From JBHENC01 sp051000345 (GTDB lineage Bacteria; Acidobacteriota; Blastocatellia; Pyrinomonadales; Pyrinomonadaceae): 10,057 nucleotides of DNA. The notes beneath the pieces were generated by a model. It saw only the letters and a program-made list of their open reading frames with translations, did no database searches and was not told the origin of the DNA. The position numbers and the translations under genes are program-made. This document shows, in pieces, positions 1 to 7,194 of this stretch (position 1 is the stretch's first letter; each line of letters begins with the position of its first letter). The stretch is from NCBI GenBank assembly GCA_051000345.1, contig JBPCOJ010000018.1, positions 1 to 10,057 on the forward strand, written 5' to 3'.

Positions 1-957
1 GTACCGACGAAAAAATCGCTCGAAGATCATCACAGCACGACGTTTCGCAACTTCGATTTGAACACGCCGGATGCGATGACCGTCAACTCTTATCGCGCCG
101 CCAAAGAAAACGCGAAAGAGAACAACGGGCATTCAGGCAGCGATCCTTTAATCAGCAATGCGAATGCGGATGAACGCTTTCACGGCGCATCGCGTCTTGG
201 CGCGTGGCTCGAAGAATTTCGCGGCATCGTTGCGGACAAAGACGCAGGGCGCGCTGATCGCCTTCCGAATCTTTCGGTGCTCCGCCTCTCGAACGATCAT
301 ACTGAGGGACTCGCCGCCGGAAAACCGACGCCGCAATTTTTCGTCGCCGACAACGACTATGCTGTAGGCCGTCTCATCGAAGCCGTTTCAAACAGTTCTT
401 ACTGGAAAGACACGGCCATCTTCTTCGTTGAAGACGATGCGCAGGACGGCCCCGATCATGTTGACGCGCATCGCTCCGTCGCGCTCGTCATTAGCGCATA
501 CAATCGTCCCGGCGCGCTCGTGCATGAATATCACTCGACCGTCAGTTTGATTCGCACGATGGAACTGCTCTTAGGCATTCAACCGATGAATCAACTCGAT
601 GCAACCGCCGCGCCGATTGATGTTTTCCAAGACCGCGCGGATTTGCGTCCGTTCACGGCGCAACTGCCGAACGTCGCGCTTGATAATCTGCTTGCTAATC
701 CAGCGCGTGACCGTGAAACCGCGCGCTGGATGCGGCGCACGGCAGAGCAAGATTTCTCGCACCCGGACATGGCTGACGCACGCGCGTTGAATGAAATCAT
801 CTGGTATTCCGTGCGCGGCACGAAACAAGTGATGCCGCAGGCCGCGCGTCTGCCCGCCTTCGATGCGATGCCGAAACCATTTTCCGAAGACTATGAAGAC
901 AGCAAAGAAAACCTCGCCGCGTCACATCGCAGCAGAATCAATCGGGAAGACGATTGA
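1..957 (+). CDS. Alkaline-phosphatase-fold phosphoesterase, C-terminal part (5' end outside window)
   Basis: The reading frame is open from the first base, so the start lies upstream; 318 residues and a TGA stop are visible. Around residues 144-157 the fragment carries the segment EDDAQDGPDHVDAHRS, in which the clustered Asp and His residues (D152, H153, D155, H157) look like metal ligands of the alkaline-phosphatase superfamily. It is followed by HEYHSTVSLIRTMELLLG (residues 175-192), the usual helix after the last metal-binding His. A late segment with LNEIIWYSVRG (from about residue 262) is typical of the phosphoesterase half of proteins often annotated as YncE-like propeller plus alkaline phosphatase. 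Such enzymes are usually exported phosphomonoesterases or diesterases, but the substrate cannot be read from this part. Whether a propeller precedes it is unknown because that region is not in the window. It converges with msrB across a terminator. Confidence 0.82.
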   Translation, partial: VPTKKSLEDHHSTTFRNFDLNTPDAMTVNSYRAAKENAKENNGHSGSDPLISNANADERFHGASRLGAWLEEFRGIVADKDAGRADRLPNLSVLRLSNDHTEGLAAGKPTPQFFVADNDYAVGRLIEAVSNSSYWKDTAIFFVEDDAQDGPDHVDAHRSVALVISAYNRPGALVHEYHSTVSLIRTMELLLGIQPMNQLDATAAPIDVFQDRADLRPFTAQLPNVALDNLLANPARDRETARWMRRTAEQDFSHPDMADARALNEIIWYSVRGTKQVMPQAARLPAFDAMPKPFSEDYEDSKENLAASHRSRINREDD

Positions 958-991
958 GCAGTCCGGTTATAGTATTCACTGCTTGAACAGA

Positions 992-1024
992 AAGAGCCTG
1001 CTTGGAACATTCAAGCAGGCTCTT
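992..1024. terminator. Bidirectional intrinsic terminator between phosphoesterase and msrB
   Basis: A perfect 13-bp inverted repeat (992-1004 AAGAGCCTGCTTG, 1012-1024) encloses a 7-base loop (GAACATT). The plus-strand exit is T-rich with a run of five T at 1033-1037. On the minus strand the stem is followed directly by TCTGTTC. It lies between two convergent genes that stop at 957 and 1062, so it probably serves both. Confidence 0.82.
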
Positions 1025-1061
1025 ATCAAATTGTTTTTAGCTGTGTAAAAAATCGTCGCGT

Positions 1062-1592
1062 TTATGCTTTGACGAATTTCATGGCGACGCCGTTCATGCA
1101 GTAGCGCAGGCCTGTCGGCGGCGGGCCGTCTTTGAAGACGTGTCCCAGATGCGCGTCGCAGCGTGCGCAGGAGATTTCGGTGCGCGGCTCTCCCGGAAGG
1201 CTTTTGTCCACGACTTCGTGAACATATTGTTTGGCAAGCGGCTGATAAAAACTAGGCCAGCCCGTGTTGGAATCGAACTTCGCTTTGGAACTAAAAAGCG
1301 GCAGCGCGCACGACACGCACTGGAACGTGCCGCTATCATGAACCTCATTGAGCGAACTTGAATACGGCGCTTCCGTTCCCTTTTCGCGCGTCACGTTGTA
1401 CTGCTCCGGCGTCAGAATCCGTTTCCACTGGGCGTTCGTTTTAATTACTTTTCTAAGCGAAGTTTTAGCTCCTCTGCCATTCGTCGCGCCCGTAAGAGTG
1501 GACGCGGCGGCAGCGGCGGCAAGCGATTGCGTGGAAAGCACCGCGACGGCTCCGAGCGTCAGGCCGGATGTTAAAAAGAAGCGCCTGTTCAT
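1062..1592 (-). CDS. msrB: Peptide-methionine (R)-S-oxide reductase MsrB, exported (Tat-type signal)
   Basis: This 176-residue protein reduces methionine-R-sulfoxide in proteins back to methionine. The N-terminus MNRRFFLTSG followed by a hydrophobic Ala-rich stretch up to about residue 32 fits a twin-arginine signal, so the enzyme probably works in the periplasm or envelope. The MsrB fold is complete: zinc cysteines in two CxxC pairs (C92/C95 and C142/C145), GWPSF at 111-115, HLGHVF at 148-153 and the catalytic Cys in RYCMN (C165). Position 110, just before GWPSF, is Thr where two-cysteine MsrBs have the resolving Cys. There are only five cysteines in all, so this is probably a one-cysteine type. 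The ATG start at 1592 has a strong GGAGGA 8 bases upstream (1601-1606). It is a single gene with no msrA beside it, and it converges with the upstream phosphoesterase. Confidence 0.95.
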   Translation of the reverse strand: MNRRFFLTSGLTLGAVAVLSTQSLAAAAAASTLTGATNGRGAKTSLRKVIKTNAQWKRILTPEQYNVTREKGTEAPYSSSLNEVHDSGTFQCVSCALPLFSSKAKFDSNTGWPSFYQPLAKQYVHEVVDKSLPGEPRTEISCARCDAHLGHVFKDGPPPTGLRYCMNGVAMKFVKA

Positions 1593-1733
1593 AATTGATC
1601 TCCTCCAACTTGTTTGTAAAATTATGCTGTTTCTTTAGATGCACGACGCGCGCCTTTCTGTTGCATCGCTGCGCAATTTCATCTTCGCAAAAGACCGGGC
1701 GTATGACCTGATCGAATTATCGTCGCGCATGAA

Positions 1734-1742
1734 TGATATAAT
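1734..1742 (+). promoter_or_regulatory. Extended -10 promoter candidate for the M13 peptidase gene
   Basis: TGATATAAT contains a perfect TATAAT (1737-1742) with the TGn extension. No good -35 lies 16-18 bases upstream, which is normal for extended -10 promoters. Transcription would begin near 1749 and give a leader of about 125 bases before the start at 1877. The rest of the 1593-1870 intergenic stretch shows only the msrB ribosome binding site; I see no RNA gene or terminator there. Confidence 0.5.
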
Positions 1743-1864
1743 GGGCGCGCTTCCAAACCGTAATTGAAACATCCCGGCGGCTGTTGCGTATTATCCCAGT
1801 CAATCAATCCGTCAATCGCGTGGGGCGAATTTAATTTGCGCCACTAATTCAAACCATTTTCCAC

Positions 1865-1869
1865 AGGAG
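1865..1869 (+). promoter_or_regulatory. Ribosome binding site fixing the M13 start at 1877
   Basis: AGGAG lies 7 bases before ATG 1877 but only 1 base before the in-frame ATG at 1871. The spacing selects 1877 as the initiation codon and removes two residues from the longest reading frame. Confidence 0.75.
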
Positions 1870-1876
1870 TATGACA

Positions 1877-3922
1877 ATGCGTTTCCTCGGTCTACGCTTT
1901 TCCTTGATTCTCGTTTTAGGACTCACGCTCGGCTTCGCAGCCATCGCGCAAAGCGGCGGCGGCAGTGGTCGCGGCTTTAACCTTGCTAATTTAGACACCA
2001 CTTGCAAGCCCTGTCGGGATTTTTATCAGTACGCCAATGGCGGCTGGCTTGCCAAGAATCCGGTTCCGCCCGCCTTTTCGAGCTGGGGAACAACCAGCCC
2101 CCTGCGCGATAAGAATGTGGAAGTGCTGCACGGCATCCTCGAAGACGCAGCCAAAAACACGGGCGCTCCGGCTGGCAGCAACGAACAAAAGATCGGCGCG
2201 TTCTATGCAAGCTGTATGAACACCGCCGCCATCGAAGCCGCCGGAGCGAAACCGCTCGCGCCCGGCTTTGCGCTGATTAATAAACTCGACAGCACGCGCG
2301 AATTGCCCGCGCTGCTCGCCAATCTGCACACGCACGGCGTCGGCGCGTTTTTCGGTTTCGGCGCAACGCAGGATTACAAAAAGAGCACGGAAGTCATCGC
2401 CAGCGTCGGACAGGGCGGACTCGGCTTGCCTGACCGCGATTATTATTTGAAGGACGACGATAAATCGAAGGCAATCCGCGCCGCGTATGTTAAGTATGCC
2501 GCGCATTTGTTTGAACTCGCGGGCGACGATGCGGCAAAGGCGGCGAGTGAAGCGCAGACCGCGATGAGCGTCGAAACGCAGTTAGCGCAGATTTCGCGTG
2601 ACCGCGTTGCTAATCGTGACCCGCTCAAGCGCTACAACAAACGCACGCCCGCCGAATTGCAAACGCTCGCGCCGCATTTCGATTGGAAGGCTTACTACAA
2701 GGCGAGGAACACGCCGCAGTTCACCGCCGTCAACGTTACGCAGCCGGAGTTTTTCCAGAGTTTCGATAAGCTCTTAACGACTCTTCCCGTTGCAGACATC
2801 AAAACATATCTGCGCTGGCATTTGCTGGACGACATGGCAAGCGCGTTGTCGTCTCCTTTTGAGCAAGCGTCGTTCGATTTTCACGGGCGGACACTTAGCG
2901 GCACAAAGGAACAGCTTCCGCGCTGGCGTCGCTGCACGATGGCAGTTGACAGCAACTTGGGCGAAGCGCTCGGCGAAGTTTACGTTAAGCGCGCCTTTAC
3001 GCCCGAAGCCAAAGCGCGTATGCAAGTCCTCGTTAAGAATCTGATCGCCGCTTTGCGCGAAGACCTCGGCACGCTGTCGTGGATGAGCGACGCGACGCGC
3101 GTGCAGGCGATTGCCAAACTAAACGCCTTCGCCACCAAGATCGGCTACCCGGATAAGTGGCGCGATTACTCTACGCTCAACATCACGAACGCATCCTACG
3201 TCAATAACCTAGAGCACTCGGCGCAGTTTGCGACGCGTCGGCAACTCAACAAAATCGGCAGGCCGGTTGACCGCTACGAATGGGGCATGACGCCGCCGAC
3301 CGTCAACGCCTACAACAATTCTTTGATGAATGAAATTGTTTTCCCGGCGGGCATTTTGCAGCCGCCTTACTTTGACCCGAATGCCGATGATGCGATTAAC
3401 TACGGCGGTATCGGCGCGGTCATCGGCCACGAAATGACGCACGGCTTCGACGATCAGGGACGCAAGTTCGATCTCAACGGAAACCTCACGGATTGGTGGA
3501 CGGCGACGGACACGGCGAACTATCAACAGCGCGCCGATTGCGTCGAGAAGCAGTTTTCGTCCTTCAAAGTCGAAGACGGCCTCAACCAAAACGGCAAGCT
3601 CGTTTTGGGAGAATCCATCGCCGACTTGGGCGGATTAAAAATCGCGTACAAAGCGTTTCAGAAGGCGATGGAAGGCAAGCCGCGCGCGACGATTGACGGC
3701 TACACGCCCGAACAAAGATTCTTTCTCGGTTGGGCGCAAGTGTGGGGACGCAATCAAAGGCCGGAAGCGATGCGCCTGCAAGCGCTGACAGACCCGCATC
3801 CGCTCTCGCGCTTTCGCGTCAACGGCCCGCTCTCCAACATGCCGGAGTTCGCCGCCGCCTTCAGTTGCGCGCAAACCGATGCGATGGTGCGGCCTGAAAC
3901 TGAACGCTGTCAGGTGTGGTAA
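1877..3922 (+). CDS. Secreted M13 family (neprilysin/PepO-like) zinc metallopeptidase
   Basis: This 681-residue endopeptidase has the family's usual length. A Sec signal peptide covers residues 1-24 (MRFLGLRFSL start, cleavage expected after AIA), followed by a short Gly/Ser-rich linker. The N-terminal M13 domain starts with the characteristic CKPCRDFYQYANGGW. The catalytic domain has NEIVFPAGILQPPYFDP, the zinc motif HEMTH (H518, E519 as general base, H522) and GESIADLGG with the third zinc ligand E579 and supporting D583. The C-terminal FRVNGPLSNMPEF segment and a final CxVW end are also typical. The family cleaves oligopeptides up to a few tens of residues on the hydrophobic side of the scissile bond; here it would act outside the cytoplasm in peptide turnover. 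All key residues are present. It has its own promoter candidate upstream, and no terminator separates it from the small gene 39 bases downstream. Confidence 0.96.
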   Translation: MRFLGLRFSLILVLGLTLGFAAIAQSGGGSGRGFNLANLDTTCKPCRDFYQYANGGWLAKNPVPPAFSSWGTTSPLRDKNVEVLHGILEDAAKNTGAPAGSNEQKIGAFYASCMNTAAIEAAGAKPLAPGFALINKLDSTRELPALLANLHTHGVGAFFGFGATQDYKKSTEVIASVGQGGLGLPDRDYYLKDDDKSKAIRAAYVKYAAHLFELAGDDAAKAASEAQTAMSVETQLAQISRDRVANRDPLKRYNKRTPAELQTLAPHFDWKAYYKARNTPQFTAVNVTQPEFFQSFDKLLTTLPVADIKTYLRWHLLDDMASALSSPFEQASFDFHGRTLSGTKEQLPRWRRCTMAVDSNLGEALGEVYVKRAFTPEAKARMQVLVKNLIAALREDLGTLSWMSDATRVQAIAKLNAFATKIGYPDKWRDYSTLNITNASYVNNLEHSAQFATRRQLNKIGRPVDRYEWGMTPPTVNAYNNSLMNEIVFPAGILQPPYFDPNADDAINYGGIGAVIGHEMTHGFDDQGRKFDLNGNLTDWWTATDTANYQQRADCVEKQFSSFKVEDGLNQNGKLVLGESIADLGGLKIAYKAFQKAMEGKPRATIDGYTPEQRFFLGWAQVWGRNQRPEAMRLQALTDPHPLSRFRVNGPLSNMPEFAAAFSCAQTDAMVRPETERCQVW

Positions 3923-3961
3923 TTGTCCTTCGCGTTTCATTCATTCATTCAATAGTGAGCT

Positions 3962-4177
3962 ATGGAAGTATATATCGTCCAGCATGTCCATGAGTTTGAG
4001 GATTCCCGTGAGGATTATAAATTCATCGGCGTCTACTCGACACGGCAGAAGGCAGAAGAGGCGGTGAGTCGGCTTCGGACTAAAGACGGATTCCGAAACA
4101 TCCCAGAAGGGTTCGAGATAGACGAGTATGAGTTGGACGAAGACCATTGGACAGACGGGTACGTTACAGTTGAGTGA
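3962..4177 (+). CDS. Small acidic protein, DUF7336-like
   Basis: This 71-residue protein is rich in Glu and Asp. The order of features is MEVYIVQHVHEF, then FIGVYSTRQKAEEAVSRL, then PEGFEIDEYELDEDHW and a TDGYVTVE end. I recognise this pattern from a family of small bacterial proteins labelled DUF7336, recalled from memory rather than searched; no function is established. The 'IGVYSTRQKAEEAV' part resembles the strand-helix unit seen in small ferredoxin-like domains. No signal peptide or membrane segment is present, so it should be cytoplasmic. The ATG has only a weak, close GTGAG upstream, and the gene begins 39 bases after the M13 stop, so it may be read through from that transcript. An 87-base gap separates it from the toxin-antitoxin pair. 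The family-like pattern argues against a chance frame. Confidence 0.75.
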   Translation: MEVYIVQHVHEFEDSREDYKFIGVYSTRQKAEEAVSRLRTKDGFRNIPEGFEIDEYELDEDHWTDGYVTVE

Positions 4178-4264
4178 AAGAATAATTCTGGCGCGAACGG
4201 AATAGCTTATGTGCTAAATTTACTGTCTATCGAGTGGTAAGTTCAGGAAAAAGGAAGCAAGATT

Positions 4265-4453
4265 ATGAGCACCGCGAAAGAAGAAGTTGAAACCTTACTC
4301 GACAAACTGCCGGATGATTGCTCGTTGGAGGACATTCAGTACCATCTTTATGTAATCGAAAAGGTGCGGCACGGGTTGGAAATAGCCGACGCTCAAGGAA
4401 CGTTCACACAAGATGAAGCAGAAAAGCAGTTGAGCAAATGGCTTACCAAGTAG
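4265..4453 (+). CDS. Putative antitoxin of a ParE/RelE-type toxin-antitoxin pair
   Basis: This 62-residue, mostly helical acidic protein lies immediately before, and overlaps by 16 bases, a ParE/RelE-like toxin gene, which is the standard antitoxin-first order. It contains LEDIQYHLYVIEKVRHGLE (residues 21-39) and a C-terminal part with a QDEAEKQLSKWL stretch (49-60). This is a pattern I associate with short antitoxin-like proteins found beside ParE toxins; I cannot assign it to RelB, ParD or Phd with confidence. No obvious ribbon-helix-helix DNA-binding N-terminus is visible, so autoregulation is uncertain. The start is well supported by AAGGAAG at 4251-4257, 7 bases upstream. G+C in a sampled line is 45%, lower than the peptidase genes on both sides. 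Confidence 0.78.
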   Translation: MSTAKEEVETLLDKLPDDCSLEDIQYHLYVIEKVRHGLEIADAQGTFTQDEAEKQLSKWLTK

Positions 4454-4737
4454 AATGGTCTCCGCGAGCCGTCGAGGATGTCGAAGCCATTGCTCTTTAT
4501 ATTTCTGCGGATTCGACGGCTTATGCTGCGGCAGTCGTAAAGAAAATTCTCGATATGGCACGCAGCCTCTCACGCTTTCCTTTTGCTGGCCGCGTTGTGC
4601 CTGAGTTTGCCGATGATAATATCCGGGAGAAATTTGCTTATAGCTATCGGATAATTTATCGCATTCAGGAAGAAACAGTGACAATTGCAGCAGTCGTTCA
4701 TGGCAAACGGCTTTTAGTATTAGAAATGCAGTCCTAA
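4438..4737 (+). CDS. ParE/RelE-superfamily type II toxin
   Basis: This 99-residue protein matches the compact ParE/RelE fold: VEWSPRAVEDVEAIALYI at the N-terminus, the FPFAGRVVPEF segment (47-57), then IREKFAYSYRIIYRI (62-76), and TVTIAAVVHGKRLL at the end (80-93). ParE-type members poison DNA gyrase and RelE-type members cleave mRNA on the ribosome; the sequence alone does not decide between them, although the P-x-x-G-R and R-x-x-x-x-Y-R-I-I-Y pattern is closer to ParE. Its ATG lies inside the antitoxin gene in another frame and lacks a clear Shine-Dalgarno sequence, so translation is probably coupled to the antitoxin. A strong terminator begins 3 bases after the stop. The frame is full length and intact. 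Confidence 0.9.
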   Translation: MAYQVEWSPRAVEDVEAIALYISADSTAYAAAVVKKILDMARSLSRFPFAGRVVPEFADDNIREKFAYSYRIIYRIQEETVTIAAVVHGKRLLVLEMQS

Positions 4738-4739
4738 GT

Positions 4740-4782
4740 AAAAAGCGTGTATGAAGTGCGGCTTACTTCACACACGCTTTTT
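4740..4782. terminator. Bidirectional intrinsic terminator between toxin gene and S9 peptidase
   Basis: An 18-bp stem (4740-4757 with 4765-4782) has one A/C mismatch (4751 against 4771) and a 7-base loop (GCGGCTT). The right arm ends in five T and the left arm begins with five A, giving a T tract in both directions. It sits between convergent stops at 4737 and 4786. Confidence 0.9.
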
Positions 4783-4785
4783 GCA

Positions 4786-7143
4786 TTAAGGGCGCGGTGC
4801 TTGCGGCGTTTGTTGCTGTTGCTGACCGGGCGCGTTTTCGGATCGGACGGGAACTTCGCGTTCGGGCGCGACTTCGTATTCGGCTTTGGGTACGCCCATT
4901 AGCCAGTGATCGAACCAGCCGACGATGTGTTCGAGACGTTCGATGCGATGCCAAGGTTGGCCGGAGCGCGATAGTTCGTGCGACTCGCCGGGAAAGCGAA
5001 TCATCACCGTCGGTATTTTGCGGAACTTGAGCGCGCGAAACATTTGTTCGCCGCCCGCGCCCGTCGGCGTCCGGTAATCCGCTTCGCCTAAAATCAACAT
5101 CAGCGGCGTCTTGACGTTCTTGATATATGTAATCGGCGAGCGCGCTTTGTAGTCGTCTGGGTCTTCAAACGGCGGCGCTTTGAACCATGACGGTTGAAAC
5201 TGCGTGAAGTCGGCTGTGTACCACCAATCCGCCCAGTTTGCGATGTCGCGTTGGGCGACTGCCGCCGCAAAGCGCGTCGTTTGCGTGATCGTCCAATTCG
5301 TTAAAAGGCCGCCGCCCGAACCGCCCGTTACGCCGAGTTTGTTCGTGTCTATGTAGCCGCGCTTGATTACTTCATCGACGCCCGCCATCAAGTCTTTGTA
5401 ATCGTCGCCGGGATAGCGATATTGAATGACGTTGCCGAACTCCTGCCCGTAGCTCGTGCTGCCGCGCGGGTTCGGATACAGCACGACGTAGCCCTTCGCC
5501 GCCATCCACTGAAATTCGTGATCGAAGACGTAGCCGTATGCGGAATGCGGGCCGCCGTGAATGTTCAGAATGAGCGGATATTTTTTGTTCGGATCAAAGC
5601 CGGGCGGCTTTTGCAGCCAAGCCTGTATGCGCTTGCCGTCGAAACTCGTGTACCAGATTTCTTCGGGTTCCGTGAGATTGAGCTGCCCGAACATCGCGTC
5701 GTTCGTGTGCGTCAATTGCTTCGCCTGACTGCCTGCGCGGTCAAGCCGGAAAAGATCACCGACGCGCGTCGGCGTCGAAAGAGCGTAAACGATTTTCGAT
5801 GCGTCGGATGAAGCGCGAAAGCTCGTCACGGCCTGATTGCCGCGCGTGATGTCTGTTTCTTTGCTGCTTGCTGAATCGAACAAACCTAGATTCGCGGTGC
5901 CTTCGCGGGCGAAGACTTCGATAATGCCGCGTCCGTCCGCCGTCCAGATGGGCGCGTTGCCTGAAGATGCGCGCGGCGGCGCGTTGTCTCCGCCGACGCC
6001 GGAGCCGACATCGTAATCGAATCCGGCGGTCAAGTTTCTCGGCACAGCATTCGGTGCGACATCCATGATCCACAAATCGGGCTGCGTATATGAATTAACC
6101 GGGCGCGCGACTTCAGCGACGAACGCAAGCTGTTTGCCGTTCGGACTCAAAGCGAACGTGCCTGCATCCATGTCAATGGTAGTAAGCTTTGTCTGCTCTC
6201 CGCCCGCGCGCGAGATTGCGTAAACATCCGTCTTCGGCAGTTCGTAATACGGCTCGTCAACGTGTGTCGAGACAAAGTAGATTTGCGAATTGTCTTTCGA
6301 CCACAAAACATTTTCTTCTTCAAAGCGCCCGTCGGTTAATTGCTTGGCGGCAACTTTATCGTCGGCGTTCTGCGGCGCTCCGATAATCCATAGATGCTGC
6401 GGGTGCTTGGCATCGAGATAGCCTGCGCCATTGAAGCGATAAACGGCGCGGGTGATGACGCGTACATCCGATTCGCGTTCGGTTTCCGTGACGGGATTCT
6501 TCGCCTGTGCTGCGGGAAGCACCGGAGTTTGTTGCGGCGTTGGTTTCGACGTTTGATTTTGCGCGTTCTCTTCGGTGTTCGGGCGCGCGGGTGTTTCGGC
6601 TTGGACGGCGCGCTTTAATTGTTCTTCGCTGCGTTGCCGGTTACTTTGTTTCGCAAGGTCTTCGGCGTTCGTCGTGCTAACAAAAGCGATTGATTTGCCG
6701 TCGGGCGACCACGCGGGCTGGCTCGCGCCCTTCGGCAAATTCGTAAATTGAAACGAATCGCCGCCGCTCATGGCGAGCATAAATAATTGCGGCTGATCGG
6801 GCTTTCCGTCCTTTTCCGCGACGCGCACAAAGGCGATGTATTTTCCGTCGGGCGACCAGCGCGGCGAAGAATCGCGCGTGCCGCTCGTCAATTGATGCGG
6901 CTCCGCGTCGCCTGCGCTCATCGCGACAGTCCAGATGGAAGTGTTATAGCCATCCTTCTTTTCGTTGACGCTTACCTTGACAAACGCCACGCGCGAGCCG
7001 TCGGGCGACACCTGCGGGTCTGCGACCCATGTAAAATTGAACAAATCTTTTTCGGTAATGCTGCGCTTCTGCGCTGAAGCGAGCGAAGCAGCGGAAGCGA
7101 GCAATAGCCCGACAATTAAAAGACGCGTGATAATAAATCGCAT
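4786..7143 (-). CDS. Secreted S9 family (prolyl oligopeptidase-type) serine peptidase
   Basis: This 785-residue enzyme is of the dipeptidyl/acylaminoacyl-peptidase type and removes short pieces from the N-termini of peptides. A Sec signal peptide (1-24, cleavage after ASA) places it outside the cytoplasm. A beta-propeller with TolB/PD40-like repeats follows: VSPDGSRVAFV (45-55), WSPDGKYIAFV (96-106), WSPDGKSIAFV (145-155) and further weaker copies. The C-terminal alpha/beta hydrolase domain carries GGSGGG with nucleophile S609, GEADYRTP with D689 and SHELS with H722. A low-complexity Gln/Pro/Thr-rich insert (about 166-224) interrupts the propeller, and the tail after about 763 is also Gln/Pro-rich. 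The start at 7143 was chosen over the in-frame ATG at 7206 because AAAGGA lies 6 bases upstream, the signal peptide starts here, and a TATAAT at 7189-7194 lies between the two. Confidence 0.94.
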   Translation of the reverse strand: MRFIITRLLIVGLLLASAASLASAQKRSITEKDLFNFTWVADPQVSPDGSRVAFVKVSVNEKKDGYNTSIWTVAMSAGDAEPHQLTSGTRDSSPRWSPDGKYIAFVRVAEKDGKPDQPQLFMLAMSGGDSFQFTNLPKGASQPAWSPDGKSIAFVSTTNAEDLAKQSNRQRSEEQLKRAVQAETPARPNTEENAQNQTSKPTPQQTPVLPAAQAKNPVTETERESDVRVITRAVYRFNGAGYLDAKHPQHLWIIGAPQNADDKVAAKQLTDGRFEEENVLWSKDNSQIYFVSTHVDEPYYELPKTDVYAISRAGGEQTKLTTIDMDAGTFALSPNGKQLAFVAEVARPVNSYTQPDLWIMDVAPNAVPRNLTAGFDYDVGSGVGGDNAPPRASSGNAPIWTADGRGIIEVFAREGTANLGLFDSASSKETDITRGNQAVTSFRASSDASKIVYALSTPTRVGDLFRLDRAGSQAKQLTHTNDAMFGQLNLTEPEEIWYTSFDGKRIQAWLQKPPGFDPNKKYPLILNIHGGPHSAYGYVFDHEFQWMAAKGYVVLYPNPRGSTSYGQEFGNVIQYRYPGDDYKDLMAGVDEVIKRGYIDTNKLGVTGGSGGGLLTNWTITQTTRFAAAVAQRDIANWADWWYTADFTQFQPSWFKAPPFEDPDDYKARSPITYIKNVKTPLMLILGEADYRTPTGAGGEQMFRALKFRKIPTVMIRFPGESHELSRSGQPWHRIERLEHIVGWFDHWLMGVPKAEYEVAPEREVPVRSENAPGQQQQQTPQAPRP

Positions 7144-7149
7144 GGAAAG

Positions 7150-7155
7150 TCCTTT
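7150..7155 (-). promoter_or_regulatory. Ribosome binding site fixing the S9 peptidase start at 7143
   Basis: On the minus strand AAAGGA lies 6 bases before ATG 7143, directly ahead of the signal peptide. It supports the shorter reading frame of 785 residues. Confidence 0.75.
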
Positions 7156-7188
7156 CGGGGAAAAGAAGTCTGCCGTGTAGATTGCTGT

Positions 7189-7194
7189 ATTATA
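7189..7194 (-). promoter_or_regulatory. -10 promoter candidate for the S9 peptidase gene
   Basis: A perfect TATAAT reads on the minus strand. Transcription would begin near 7182 and leave a leader of about 40 bases before ATG 7143. No good -35 is visible at 16-18 bases, so the call rests on the -10 hexamer and its position. Confidence 0.45.

Noticed and set aside
1348..1638. A 96-residue plus-strand frame opposite the msrB N-terminus, ending with a hydrophobic stretch
   Set aside because: It is the complement of msrB codons and its ribosome binding site, with no independent start signal.
1621..1649. A possible msrB promoter with CATAAT on the minus strand at 1621-1626
   Set aside because: No -35 or TGn extension is visible at the proper distance; A+T-rich sequence near a start makes such hexamers common.
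1991..2506. A 171-residue open frame on the minus strand within the M13 gene
   Set aside because: It lies wholly opposite a conserved peptidase gene, shows no recognisable motif or ribosome binding site, and long antisense frames are expected in G+C-rich codon usage.
3935..3950. A run of TTCA/ATTC repeats before the small acidic gene
   Set aside because: Only three to four short units are present; too short to be treated as a meaningful tandem repeat, though slippage could alter spacing.
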